From NCBI GenBank assembly GCA_964400355.1, contig CAYNTO010000039.1:1-16318 (forward strand): 16,318 bases of DNA, given 5' to 3'. The notes under the pieces are model-generated. The model saw only the letters and a list, made by a program, of their open reading frames with translations. It was not told the DNA's origin and did no database searches. The DNA is from JACKAL01 sp964400355. GTDB taxonomy: Bacteria; Bdellovibrionota; Bdellovibrionia; Bdellovibrionales; JAGQZY01. A program made the position numbers and the translations under genes. Below, one piece after another: positions 7,224 to 12,995 of the stretch. Position 1 is the stretch's first letter. Every line of letters starts with the position of its first letter.

Positions 7224-7267
7224 TTTTTTGCTCCTCTATAGAGTGCTATTTAACGCTCGAGCTTTAT

Positions 7268-7298
7268 GCGGTCAACGGATTAGGCGCTCATTGACCGC
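7268..7298. repeat. Inverted repeat between two minus-strand genes
   Basis: GCGGTCAA (7268-7275) and TTGACCGC (7291-7298) form a perfect 8-bp stem with a 15-base loop in the 124-base gap between the catalase-like gene and its downstream neighbour. No T-run follows on the minus strand, so an intrinsic terminator is unlikely. It may be a regulatory hairpin, or a processing site if the genes share a transcript. Confidence 0.4.
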
Positions 7299-7347
7299 CC
7301 GCACGCTTGATGCGACCCCTAAATTGATTGCCGCGCCCAAAAAGTAT

Positions 7348-8373
7348 TTATTGCGGCAAAAGATGCTTCACCATCTCGTAGTTATTGTACTTTTCCCACT
7401 GATCCTCAATGGCGCTGTGATGAAAATGAAGTGACAGATCGCAATAGTCGGAGACGACAAACTTTCCAAACTTGAGTGTGCCGATTTTTAGCCCTAGCTG
7501 GTCTTTACCGTTTGTGCTTTGTAAAATGATATCGAGCACAATGTTTTCAAGAACCACAAGCTCCTCACGAAAGTCGCCGTAAGTTTTAAGATTTTTTTGA
7601 ATGTATTTGGTGGCGATTTGGTAGCGCACCTCGTAGGGTGTGCGGTACTCGATCAAATCGCCACCGCCAAAGTTGGCGCGTGCCACCTGATACAAAGGGC
7701 GCGCCCAATTGGGGTTATCAAAACGATCGAAAAAAGCGCTTAAGAATTTCCCGAGAAAACTTTTAGCAGGAGCCACATTGGTAAAATAAACGGGTGTCTG
7801 TTCGTCATCTTCCCAGAACATATGTTTGCGCGGAGAACTCTCAAAGCCGTACTGATCGAGTGTTACGATGTTGCGCGAGAGAATCTTGTGGTTTTTTGAA
7901 TCCGTTGGATAGAGCTTAATGGCCATCCCCATGATGCGCCCATCGAAATCTGAGCCGATACTGTACTCAGACACACCAGTGCCCGAGGAGATGCGCACAA
8001 TGGCAGGCACGGTTGTGCCTTGAGAAAACAGACCAGTGAACGGCGTGTTTTCCGAAATCGACCACTCGGCTTCGGCGCAGGCGCCGCGTGGATGCAACCA
8101 CTTGGGTTCGGGTGTGCGTTCATCAGCGGTATCCACGAAAGTGATTCGACTGCGCACAATCAGACCATGTGCATTGGGGTCGTCCTCGGCGCCGAGCAGG
8201 CTCGAAAGCACATCCCATGTCGCAAGCCCCGGGTGCTGGGGAAGTGTGGAAAGGGGAGAGGCATAGATGCGTTCTCGTATTTCACTAAAACTCGATTGGC
8301 CGTGGGCCGAGCTTGCGGCCAATAAAAACAAGGCGAGGAAAGGCGTGCACAGAGAGCAAAGGGTTGTGTTCAT
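7348..8373 (-). CDS. Exported catalase-like protein
   Basis: The 341-residue protein has a signal peptide (hydrophobic residues 9-22, likely cut after SAHG or nearby). Residues about 78-175 match the catalase core around the distal heme pocket: KWLHPRGACAEAEWSI carries the His94 equivalent of the catalytic histidine, followed by VRISSGTG and GRIMGMAIKLY, which parallel the catalase RFS...G and RGFAIKFY blocks. The C-terminal heme-ligand motif of true catalases (R-x-F-x-Y-x-D) was not found, and the chain is shorter than the about 480 residues of classical catalases. It resembles the small catalase-related peroxidase group, which may use organic peroxides. It would act in the periplasm or outside. 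No clear ribosome site precedes the ATG. Confidence 0.8.
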   Translation of the reverse strand: MNTTLCSLCTPFLALFLLAASSAHGQSSFSEIRERIYASPLSTLPQHPGLATWDVLSSLLGAEDDPNAHGLIVRSRITFVDTADERTPEPKWLHPRGACAEAEWSISENTPFTGLFSQGTTVPAIVRISSGTGVSEYSIGSDFDGRIMGMAIKLYPTDSKNHKILSRNIVTLDQYGFESSPRKHMFWEDDEQTPVYFTNVAPAKSFLGKFLSAFFDRFDNPNWARPLYQVARANFGGGDLIEYRTPYEVRYQIATKYIQKNLKTYGDFREELVVLENIVLDIILQSTNGKDQLGLKIGTLKFGKFVVSDYCDLSLHFHHSAIEDQWEKYNNYEMVKHLLPQ

Positions 8374-8402
8374 GGCCGTTATTTACTAAATGGGGGCCTA
8401 AT

Positions 8403-8429
8403 ATTCAATTTTGGACCCGTAAATTGAAT
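8403..8429. promoter_or_regulatory. Perfect 9-bp dyad in the divergent control region
   Basis: ATTCAATTT (8403-8411) and AAATTGAAT (8421-8429) form a perfect inverted repeat with a 9-base centre. It lies 30 bases upstream of the catalase-like start and 122 bases from the cell-wall hydrolase start, in the shared 177-base divergent region. TTTTT follows on the plus strand (8430-8434), but no plus-strand gene ends here, so a terminator role is unlikely. A regulator-binding site for the catalase-like gene is the simplest reading. Confidence 0.4.
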
Positions 8430-8550
8430 TTTTTGTGCAACTTTTCGACGAAATTCCACCTGTTCGAGATCATCTTTAAAGTTTGAGATGTTGTTTAACT
8501 TTAAAACACCCGGACCAAAGTATCGGACCTGTCGCACCGAAGAATGAGGT

Positions 8551-9060
8551 GTGAAAAATGAAAGATTTAAAAATCCAGCGGCGCTCATGATGAGTTATAT
8601 ACTTCTCACCGCGTGTGCCTCCATGACGAATGAAACAGGCGATCGCAAGCGGTCATCCACCACCACCGCGTTTCATCCGAGCCACTTGCGCTGTTTAGCT
8701 CAAGCGATACATGGAGAGGCACGCGGGGAACCAGAGGCAGGGAAGCTTTTGGTGGGCCGGGTGATTGCGACACGTCTTCAAAACGGTTACGGAAAGAACT
8801 ACTGCGAGGTTGTAAACGCCAAACGCCAGTTCGCTCCCGTAAAGCACTACAACCAAGCCTCGTGGCAAGCGGCACAAAAATCCCATCAACTTGGACCCAA
8901 CGGCATCACCCATTTTCACTCGTACAATAAGCGCGTCACACCTCAAGCGAGTTTCTCCACATCACCTCAGTGCAGTTACAAAGGTAAAGTGGGAGGCCAC
9001 TGGACATTTGCGTGCAATGAACGGCGCGTGCTCTCCACAATTGCTACCGAAGAACCTTAA
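8551..9060 (+). CDS. Cell-wall hydrolase lipoprotein, SleB type
   Basis: The 169-residue protein has a lipoprotein signal ending LLTAC (Cys22) and then a hydrolase_2 (SleB) domain at about residues 45-155. Visible landmarks are LAQAIHGEARGEPEAG with the likely catalytic Glu56, VGRVIATRL, QF, THFHSY and GGHWTF. SleB-type enzymes are lytic transglycosylases or amidase-like peptidoglycan hydrolases. Here the enzyme would be tethered to a membrane facing the periplasm. The GTG start at 8551 gives a normal-length lipoprotein signal with a basic N-terminus, but GAGG sits only one base upstream. In-frame ATGs at 8587 and 8590 would leave a signal too short. A tiny overlapping frame with better spacing is listed separately. 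Confidence 0.85.
   Translation: MKNERFKNPAALMMSYILLTACASMTNETGDRKRSSTTTAFHPSHLRCLAQAIHGEARGEPEAGKLLVGRVIATRLQNGYGKNYCEVVNAKRQFAPVKHYNQASWQAAQKSHQLGPNGITHFHSYNKRVTPQASFSTSPQCSYKGKVGGHWTFACNERRVLSTIATEEP
8558..8590 (+). other. Possible 10-codon leader frame overlapping the hydrolase start
   Basis: ATG at 8558 has a well-placed GAGGTG (8546-8551) 6 bases upstream and encodes MKDLKIQRRS, then TGA at 8588-8590. Its stop overlaps the in-frame hydrolase codons ATGATG (8587-8592). It could be a leader peptide coupled to the hydrolase. Alternatively it could be the true N-terminus joined by a frameshift, since its basic residues would suit a lipoprotein signal. Confidence 0.3.
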
Positions 9061-9164
9061 AGGGATGGGTGAGACTAGACTTAAAGCCAATTTATTGTTC
9101 TGTTTTCGTCAATAATGGCGGCTGTAGTTGCTGTGCGGTCCTGTGTCATCAACACTGATAACAG

Positions 9165-10151
9165 ATGCCACAGAGTTTTAAGACGTATGTGATTGCATTT
9201 GGAGTCATTCTTGGGAGTCTTCCCATCGATGCTAATGCCTGGAGCGCTCTAGGCCATCAAACCTCCGCCGCCATTGCCGATAGTTATCTCTCCTCGAACA
9301 GTCGCGGGAAAGTGCAATCTATTTTAAACGGCGAGAGTATGGAAAAAGCCTCCACGTGGGCCGACGCTATAAAAGACTCCACCGATTGGAAACACACCAA
9401 GTACTATCATTACAAGAATATTCCTCTCGGTGAAACCTATCTCGACGACTTACAAACACTCACTGAGAGCAAGCGTGAGCGTGGTGACATTATTCGTGCA
9501 CTCCTACGTGCCGAAGATATCATTGTCGACAAAAAAACCTCGCCGAGTGATCGTAAAAATGCTCTGCGGTTTTATATTCATCTGTTGGGCGATCTCCATC
9601 AGCCGCTGCATGCGGGCTTTGTGCACGACTCTGGTGGCAACTCTGTATCGGTGACCTGGTATGGTTATAAAACCAATTTGCACTCGCTGTGGGATCGATC
9701 TCTGTTGTTAACCTACGGCAAAATCCATTTCCCCACCGCAAATTTGTATTCGCCTCAAGACCTGGCGGCCAGTTTTTCACCAGTGAGCACATCCACCTTA
9801 AAGAAGTGGTCCAAGGGCTCCTACGAAGATTGGTTGAATGAGGCTATCGTTTACCGCGACGAGGCTTATAAAAATCTAAAAGCCACCAACGACGCGTACT
9901 ATGCCGCTCATGCAAAGACTCTAGAAATGCAGCTCCACAAAGCAGGTTACCGTATGGCCCTCTTGCTTGAGGAGCTGCTTGCGAAAGTGCCCTCACTCAC
10001 GGATTCTAATATGTCATTGCGCTCAAATATATTGAGTATCATCGGTTCACAAAATTCGAATTTTGATACGGTGCTGGAACTGCACGCGTTTGTTGGCTTT
10101 CGTTTTTACGAGGCCGCCGATGACGACCCTCACGACGATTGCCACGATTAG
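9165..10151 (+). CDS. Secreted S1/P1-type nuclease
   Basis: This is a zinc-dependent nuclease of the S1/P1 family that degrades single-stranded DNA and RNA outside the cytoplasm. The 328-residue precursor has a signal peptide cut at ANA|W, so mature Trp26 becomes the N-terminal zinc ligand, as the family requires. The other ligands are all visible: His31 (GHQ), Asp67 (TWAD), His82 (YYHYKN), His139, Asp143 and His149 (HLLGDLHQPLH), and His173 and Asp177 (NLHSLWD). Their spacings agree with P1 nuclease. Beyond about residue 275 a C-terminal extension ends in an acidic and histidine-rich tail (DDDPHDDCHD). The ribosome site is weak. It likely salvages nucleic acid from lysed or prey cells. The 3' end is convergent with the next gene. 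Confidence 0.95.
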   Translation: MPQSFKTYVIAFGVILGSLPIDANAWSALGHQTSAAIADSYLSSNSRGKVQSILNGESMEKASTWADAIKDSTDWKHTKYYHYKNIPLGETYLDDLQTLTESKRERGDIIRALLRAEDIIVDKKTSPSDRKNALRFYIHLLGDLHQPLHAGFVHDSGGNSVSVTWYGYKTNLHSLWDRSLLLTYGKIHFPTANLYSPQDLAASFSPVSTSTLKKWSKGSYEDWLNEAIVYRDEAYKNLKATNDAYYAAHAKTLEMQLHKAGYRMALLLEELLAKVPSLTDSNMSLRSNILSIIGSQNSNFDTVLELHAFVGFRFYEAADDDPHDDCHD

Positions 10152-10168
10152 TTTTTTTAACAACTAAT
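10147..10168. repeat. Inverted repeat containing both convergent stop codons
   Basis: ATTAGTT (10147-10153) and AACTAAT (10162-10168) form a perfect 7-bp dyad with an 8-base centre. The nuclease stop (TAG, 10149-10151) lies in the left arm and the stop of the convergent minus-strand gene (10164-10166) in the right arm. The stem is AT-rich and weak; T-rich sequence lies in the loop rather than after the stem. It may be a poor two-way terminator or coincidence of the TAG codons. Confidence 0.35.
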
Positions 10169-10604
10169 AGGGCTGCTCGACCACTTCGATGGAGCACGAC
10201 ACACTGGAAATAACCATGTACGACACCGGCCCACCAAAGGGTGATAGGGCGCTCACCTGCCCCCATGTGCCTTTGTAGTCGGTGTTTTCTTCACGCAAAG
10301 GCTCTGAGAATACAAAAGCGTATGAACCTCCACCATCTGGCGCAATAAAAGTGATCTTAGAGAAAGGAATATTTGTGGTTCCAAAGGTGCTCTCTGCATC
10401 GATCCCCGTGTAGCGGTAGGTGCGTATGCTGTTACCGAATGTGGAAAGCGTGTTTGCGGTGAGATCATCGCTCGACTCTGTCATTTCGAATCGAGAATAA
10501 CCCAGCAAATTGTAGGCATGGCAGCTGAGTGTTTTGATCTCTACGTCGTCGGCCAAGGCCATTGGCGAAAGAGCAGTGATTGCGGCAATAAGGATGTTCT
10601 TCAT
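10164..10604 (-). CDS. Small exported protein, unknown
   Basis: The frame is open further upstream, but the ATG at 10604 gives a clear signal peptide, MKNILIAAITALSPMALA, cut before DDVE. I chose that start, which gives 146 residues. The mature part looks beta-rich and has two cysteines (Cys28 and Cys137), which could join the ends of the domain. Sequence such as SYAFVFSEPL and SYMVISSVSC suggests a small periplasmic or secreted fold. I do not recognise a family. No clear Shine-Dalgarno precedes the start. It is divergent from the M23 peptidase gene and convergent with the nuclease gene. Confidence 0.7.
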   Translation of the reverse strand: MKNILIAAITALSPMALADDVEIKTLSCHAYNLLGYSRFEMTESSDDLTANTLSTFGNSIRTYRYTGIDAESTFGTTNIPFSKITFIAPDGGGSYAFVFSEPLREENTDYKGTWGQVSALSPFGGPVSYMVISSVSCSIEVVEQPY

Positions 10605-10689
10605 GGTCTGGGTGTATAGCATGCACAGACGGGAGGCGTGAGTGGTTAAAAGGGACATGTACATTTTTCAGGTGCTGGCGCGTTTCATT

Positions 10690-10718
10690 TTGAGATGAGG
10701 GCAGACGAAGGATATTTT
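10690..10718 (+). promoter_or_regulatory. Candidate promoter of the M23 peptidase operon
   Basis: TTGAGA (10690-10695, one base off TTGACA) is followed after exactly 17 bases by TATTTT (10713-10718). Transcription would begin near 10725, which favours translation from the ATG at 10755 over the upstream in-frame ATG at 10695. Confidence 0.45.
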
Positions 10719-10754
10719 CAAGGCGGCCTGTTAAAACTCCGATATTTATTAGGA

Positions 10755-11588
10755 ATGAAGTATTTGGCCGCGCTATTTTTTCTGAGCTTTCAACTCACCT
10801 CCACAGCCATCGCAATGGATGTCACACCCCGCGATGTGGACGTAAAGCTCGACCGAGAGATTGAACTTAATTTTCCGACCACGGGATCTGCCGCGTCTGA
10901 ACATTCTGCGGGAACAGCGGCAATGCCGATGGCGAACAAAGGTGGAGTTGAAAATTTTAAACGAGATTCCCGCCGCACGCGAGAGCCAGCAATCACCAGC
11001 TACACTCCGAAGCGATCCTCCATTAACACGACATCCACCCGCGACAACTTCACCGAAGATCAAAATTTATTTCCACCTATATGTGGATGTGCAAATTGCC
11101 GTGTATCGAGCAATTTTGGACCGCGCACCGATCCTGTTTGGGGTGGCTCCGCAACGCACTGGGGCTGTGATATAGCGGCCGCGCGAAAAACCGAGGTGCG
11201 GGCTCCAGCCGATGGCATTGTTCGAGATGTTATGAAGGCCTACAAGGCCGGCGAGGGGAGCGGTTACGGCAACCAAATAACGCTTGTTCATAAATCACCA
11301 TCTGGAAAAACGTTTCTCACGCGCTTTGGTCACCTGGAAAAAGTATTTGTCGAAAATGGTCAGGCGGTTAAAAAGGGCGATGTGATCGGTACGGTGGACT
11401 CCACTGGTAAATCCACCGGCGACCATCTCCACTATGAAGTGATGAAGTGTAAGGGAGATGGCGGCGAAAAAGACGACAGTTGCGAAAAAATAAATCCAGC
11501 TCCGTTTTTTAATCCCAAGGACATCACCGGATCTTGCCCGAACCCCAACGAAGGCGGCAGTTCAAGCGACACAGGAGTAGCGCAATGA
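10755..11588 (+). CDS. Exported M23 (LytM-type) metallopeptidase
   Basis: M23 peptidases are zinc endopeptidases that usually cut peptide cross-links in peptidoglycan. From the ATG at 10755 the 277-residue product has a signal peptide, MKYLAALFFLSFQLTSTAIA. A Ser/Thr/Arg-rich linker follows, then the catalytic domain from about residue 115. Zinc ligands are His135 and Asp139 in HWGCD, and the second His (His226) of HLHYE; the auxiliary His193 lies in RFGHLE. A cysteine-rich CGCANC precedes the domain, and further cysteines follow HLHYE. An in-frame ATG at 10695 would add 20 residues, but the signal peptide and likely promoter favour 10755, even though AGGA lies immediately next to it. The stop overlaps the next start as ATGA, so the two genes form an operon. 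Confidence 0.9.
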   Translation: MKYLAALFFLSFQLTSTAIAMDVTPRDVDVKLDREIELNFPTTGSAASEHSAGTAAMPMANKGGVENFKRDSRRTREPAITSYTPKRSSINTTSTRDNFTEDQNLFPPICGCANCRVSSNFGPRTDPVWGGSATHWGCDIAAARKTEVRAPADGIVRDVMKAYKAGEGSGYGNQITLVHKSPSGKTFLTRFGHLEKVFVENGQAVKKGDVIGTVDSTGKSTGDHLHYEVMKCKGDGGEKDDSCEKINPAPFFNPKDITGSCPNPNEGGSSSDTGVAQ

Positions 11589-11932
11589 TCAAGCGTGGCT
11601 GCATTTTACTTGTAGCGACTCTGTCCCTTCTGAGCTCTTTCGCCTCTGCGAAGGACAAAACCACCATGCAAGCGCAACTGCATCAACTGTGCATGGAGCG
11701 CTTCGCACGCACACTCGATGCTCGAAAAGCGGTTTGCGACTGCTCCGTTCGCAACATGGCATTAAAGAACAATGAAAAAGAATTGGCTTTTATTTATAAA
11801 GTTTTAAAGAGCAAGTCGGCACCTAAAAAAATGAACGACGAGCAGGTGATGCTCGTCGAGTTTTCAAGAAATGTATCGGTAAAGTGTGTTCAGGATCCCA
11901 AGTGGACACTTGGGATGAAGTCCTCAAACTAA
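11585..11932 (+). CDS. Small periplasmic four-cysteine protein coupled to the M23 peptidase
   Basis: The 115-residue product has a signal peptide cut at ASA|KDK (after residue 22). The mature part is probably helical, with cysteines at 36, 51, 53 and 101. This C-x14-C-x-C layout is seen in several small exported helical proteins of uncertain role. The start overlaps the peptidase stop (ATGA) and has its own AGGAG (11573-11577) 7 bases upstream, so the pair is very likely translated together. Tight coupling suggests it partners, folds or restrains the peptidase, but that is inference only. The gene ends 3 bases from the convergent small lipoprotein gene. Confidence 0.8.
   Translation: MIKRGCILLVATLSLLSSFASAKDKTTMQAQLHQLCMERFARTLDARKAVCDCSVRNMALKNNEKELAFIYKVLKSKSAPKKMNDEQVMLVEFSRNVSVKCVQDPKWTLGMKSSN
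11895..11916. repeat. Perfect 9-bp hairpin inside the coding 3' end
   Basis: ATCCCAAGT (11895-11903) pairs perfectly with ACTTGGGAT (11908-11916) around a GGAC loop. It lies within the last 13 codons of the small cysteine protein gene, 14 bases before its stop. A T-rich run comes only at 11939-11944, too far for a standard terminator. With converging genes 3 bases apart, it may mark or protect the mRNA end. Confidence 0.5.
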
Positions 11933-11935
11933 CGA

Positions 11936-12088
11936 CTATTTTTTAGAGTAAATGTCTTTCCACTCGGAACTGAGCGTTTTGCCGATGGGCTTTGGCGCCT
12001 GAACTTTTACTTTCGTGCAGTTCTGGTAACCAAGAAGCATAACTATTCCTACACACGAAAAAAGTGAAGTCTGTAAAAAGCGTCTCAT
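11936..12088 (-). CDS. Very small lipoprotein
   Basis: This 50-residue frame has a well-placed AAGGAG on the minus strand (12094-12099) 5 bases before ATG. The product begins MRRFLQTSLF, has a hydrophobic core and ends its signal at LLGYQNC (Cys24), followed by a short mature peptide of 27 residues including the cysteine (ending SKK). The basic start, hydrophobic stretch and cysteine fit a lipoprotein, although YQNC is not a textbook lipobox. Similar 'QNC' sites are, to my recollection, common in Bdellovibrio-group lipoproteins. It converges with the coupled peptidase partner gene, with only 3 bases between the stops. A longer overlapping frame on the same strand has no supporting start. Confidence 0.6.
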   Translation of the reverse strand: MRRFLQTSLFSCVGIVMLLGYQNCTKVKVQAPKPIGKTLSSEWKDIYSKK

Positions 12089-12308
12089 GGGCTCTCCTTG
12101 TTACTGTAGCTAACTCTTCGGGAAAGTTTTTGCGAACTTGATAAAAGTCGAGTCCTGTCGCAAAAAATAGCGCAAGCGCCACTTTAGGTTTTAGCTGAGG
12201 TGGAGTGCCAACAAGTACGACAAAATGAGCGAATTTGTTGAACGAACTTTGCGAAGCGATAGGGTTCCCATCAGGTCTCGATATGAAACGGTTCCTACCA
12301 TGATTGGA

Positions 12309-12327
12309 TCGGGCGCCATGCGCCCGA
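12309..12327. terminator. Strong GC hairpin after the CBM9-like gene, no T-tract
   Basis: TCGGGCGC (12309-12316) and GCGCCCGA (12320-12327) form a perfect 8-bp stem with a 3-base loop, 4 bases downstream of the minus-strand stop at 12332. The sequence after it on the minus strand is not T-rich, so it may stabilise the mRNA end or cause pausing rather than act as a full intrinsic terminator. Confidence 0.45.
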
Positions 12328-12331
12328 AGGC

Positions 12332-12985
12332 TCACTCGCACACCATCAGGGATTTAAAGTGCTCCGGCATGTGAAAATTCGGCTTGGATTGTTTTGGCAA
12401 AAATGCGCTCCAGTACGAGCGCGTAGGCTTTTTGCCGATAATGGCGTAAAAGTTTCCGCGCAGAAAGCTCAAATCACCCGCCCAGCCCAAGTTTTCTAGA
12501 GGAACACTAAAGGTTCCGGTCCAGCGCTTGTCTGTGCGCTCAGCTGTAGCCTCGATACCCACATCGATATTGGATTCAAACGATTTTTTACCATTTTCGT
12601 TAACGCTGACTTTTACATCGAAGCGCTGTTTGTTTGGTGTGATTTCAAACTCGTAATACGCAAAGGCCTTATCTTTGGGATCATTGACCGCGAGAAAAAC
12701 TTCTACCACATCGTAATTGTAGGGGTAATCGTTCTCCGTAAAATTTTTCTTTTCGTGCTGAACAGGAGTATTCACATCGAAATTTACAATGAGATTTTTT
12801 CCATCCATGTTCCACTCGACCTGAATAGGGTTTTTGAGCTTCGACGTTTTTGGATTCACCAGGTTCAGAGTCTTCAGGCCGTCGTGCGACGGCGCGCAGT
12901 TTTGCTTGGCCATATCGGCAGCCGCGGGTTGTGTAAGAACAATAGTTAAAGACATGGCAACTGTAGAAATCCAACGGACACTCAT
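12332..12985 (-). CDS. Exported CBM9-like (carbohydrate-binding) protein
   Basis: The 217-residue precursor has a signal peptide cut near PAAA|DMAK (after residue 23). The mature chain is beta-sandwich-like and has the marks of family 9-type carbohydrate-binding modules: NYDVVEVFLAV (90-100), YYEFEITPNKQRFDV (110-124), RWTGTFSVPLENLG (154-167), LRGNFYAIIG and a C-terminal SYWSAFLPKQSKPNFH. Two cysteines near the ends (Cys30 and Cys216) may bridge them. The start follows AAGGAGT (12991-12997) by 5 bases. It lies 10 bases after the FAD oxidase gene, so the two are one transcript. It could be a free binding partner for the oxidase or its substrate. Such domains also occur in heme-binding proteins, so the ligand is not certain. 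Confidence 0.75.
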   Translation of the reverse strand: MSVRWISTVAMSLTIVLTQPAAADMAKQNCAPSHDGLKTLNLVNPKTSKLKNPIQVEWNMDGKNLIVNFDVNTPVQHEKKNFTENDYPYNYDVVEVFLAVNDPKDKAFAYYEFEITPNKQRFDVKVSVNENGKKSFESNIDVGIEATAERTDKRWTGTFSVPLENLGWAGDLSFLRGNFYAIIGKKPTRSYWSAFLPKQSKPNFHMPEHFKSLMVCE

Positions 12986-12995
12986 TTTTTACTCC

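Noticed and set aside
10695..10754. Upstream in-frame start for the M23 peptidase
   Set aside because: It overlaps the best promoter candidate and would spoil a clean signal peptide that begins at 10755.
11943..12341. Minus-strand frame of 132 codons
   Set aside because: Its start lies in the CBM9-like gene, it has no ribosome site, and it overlaps the better-supported small lipoprotein in another frame.
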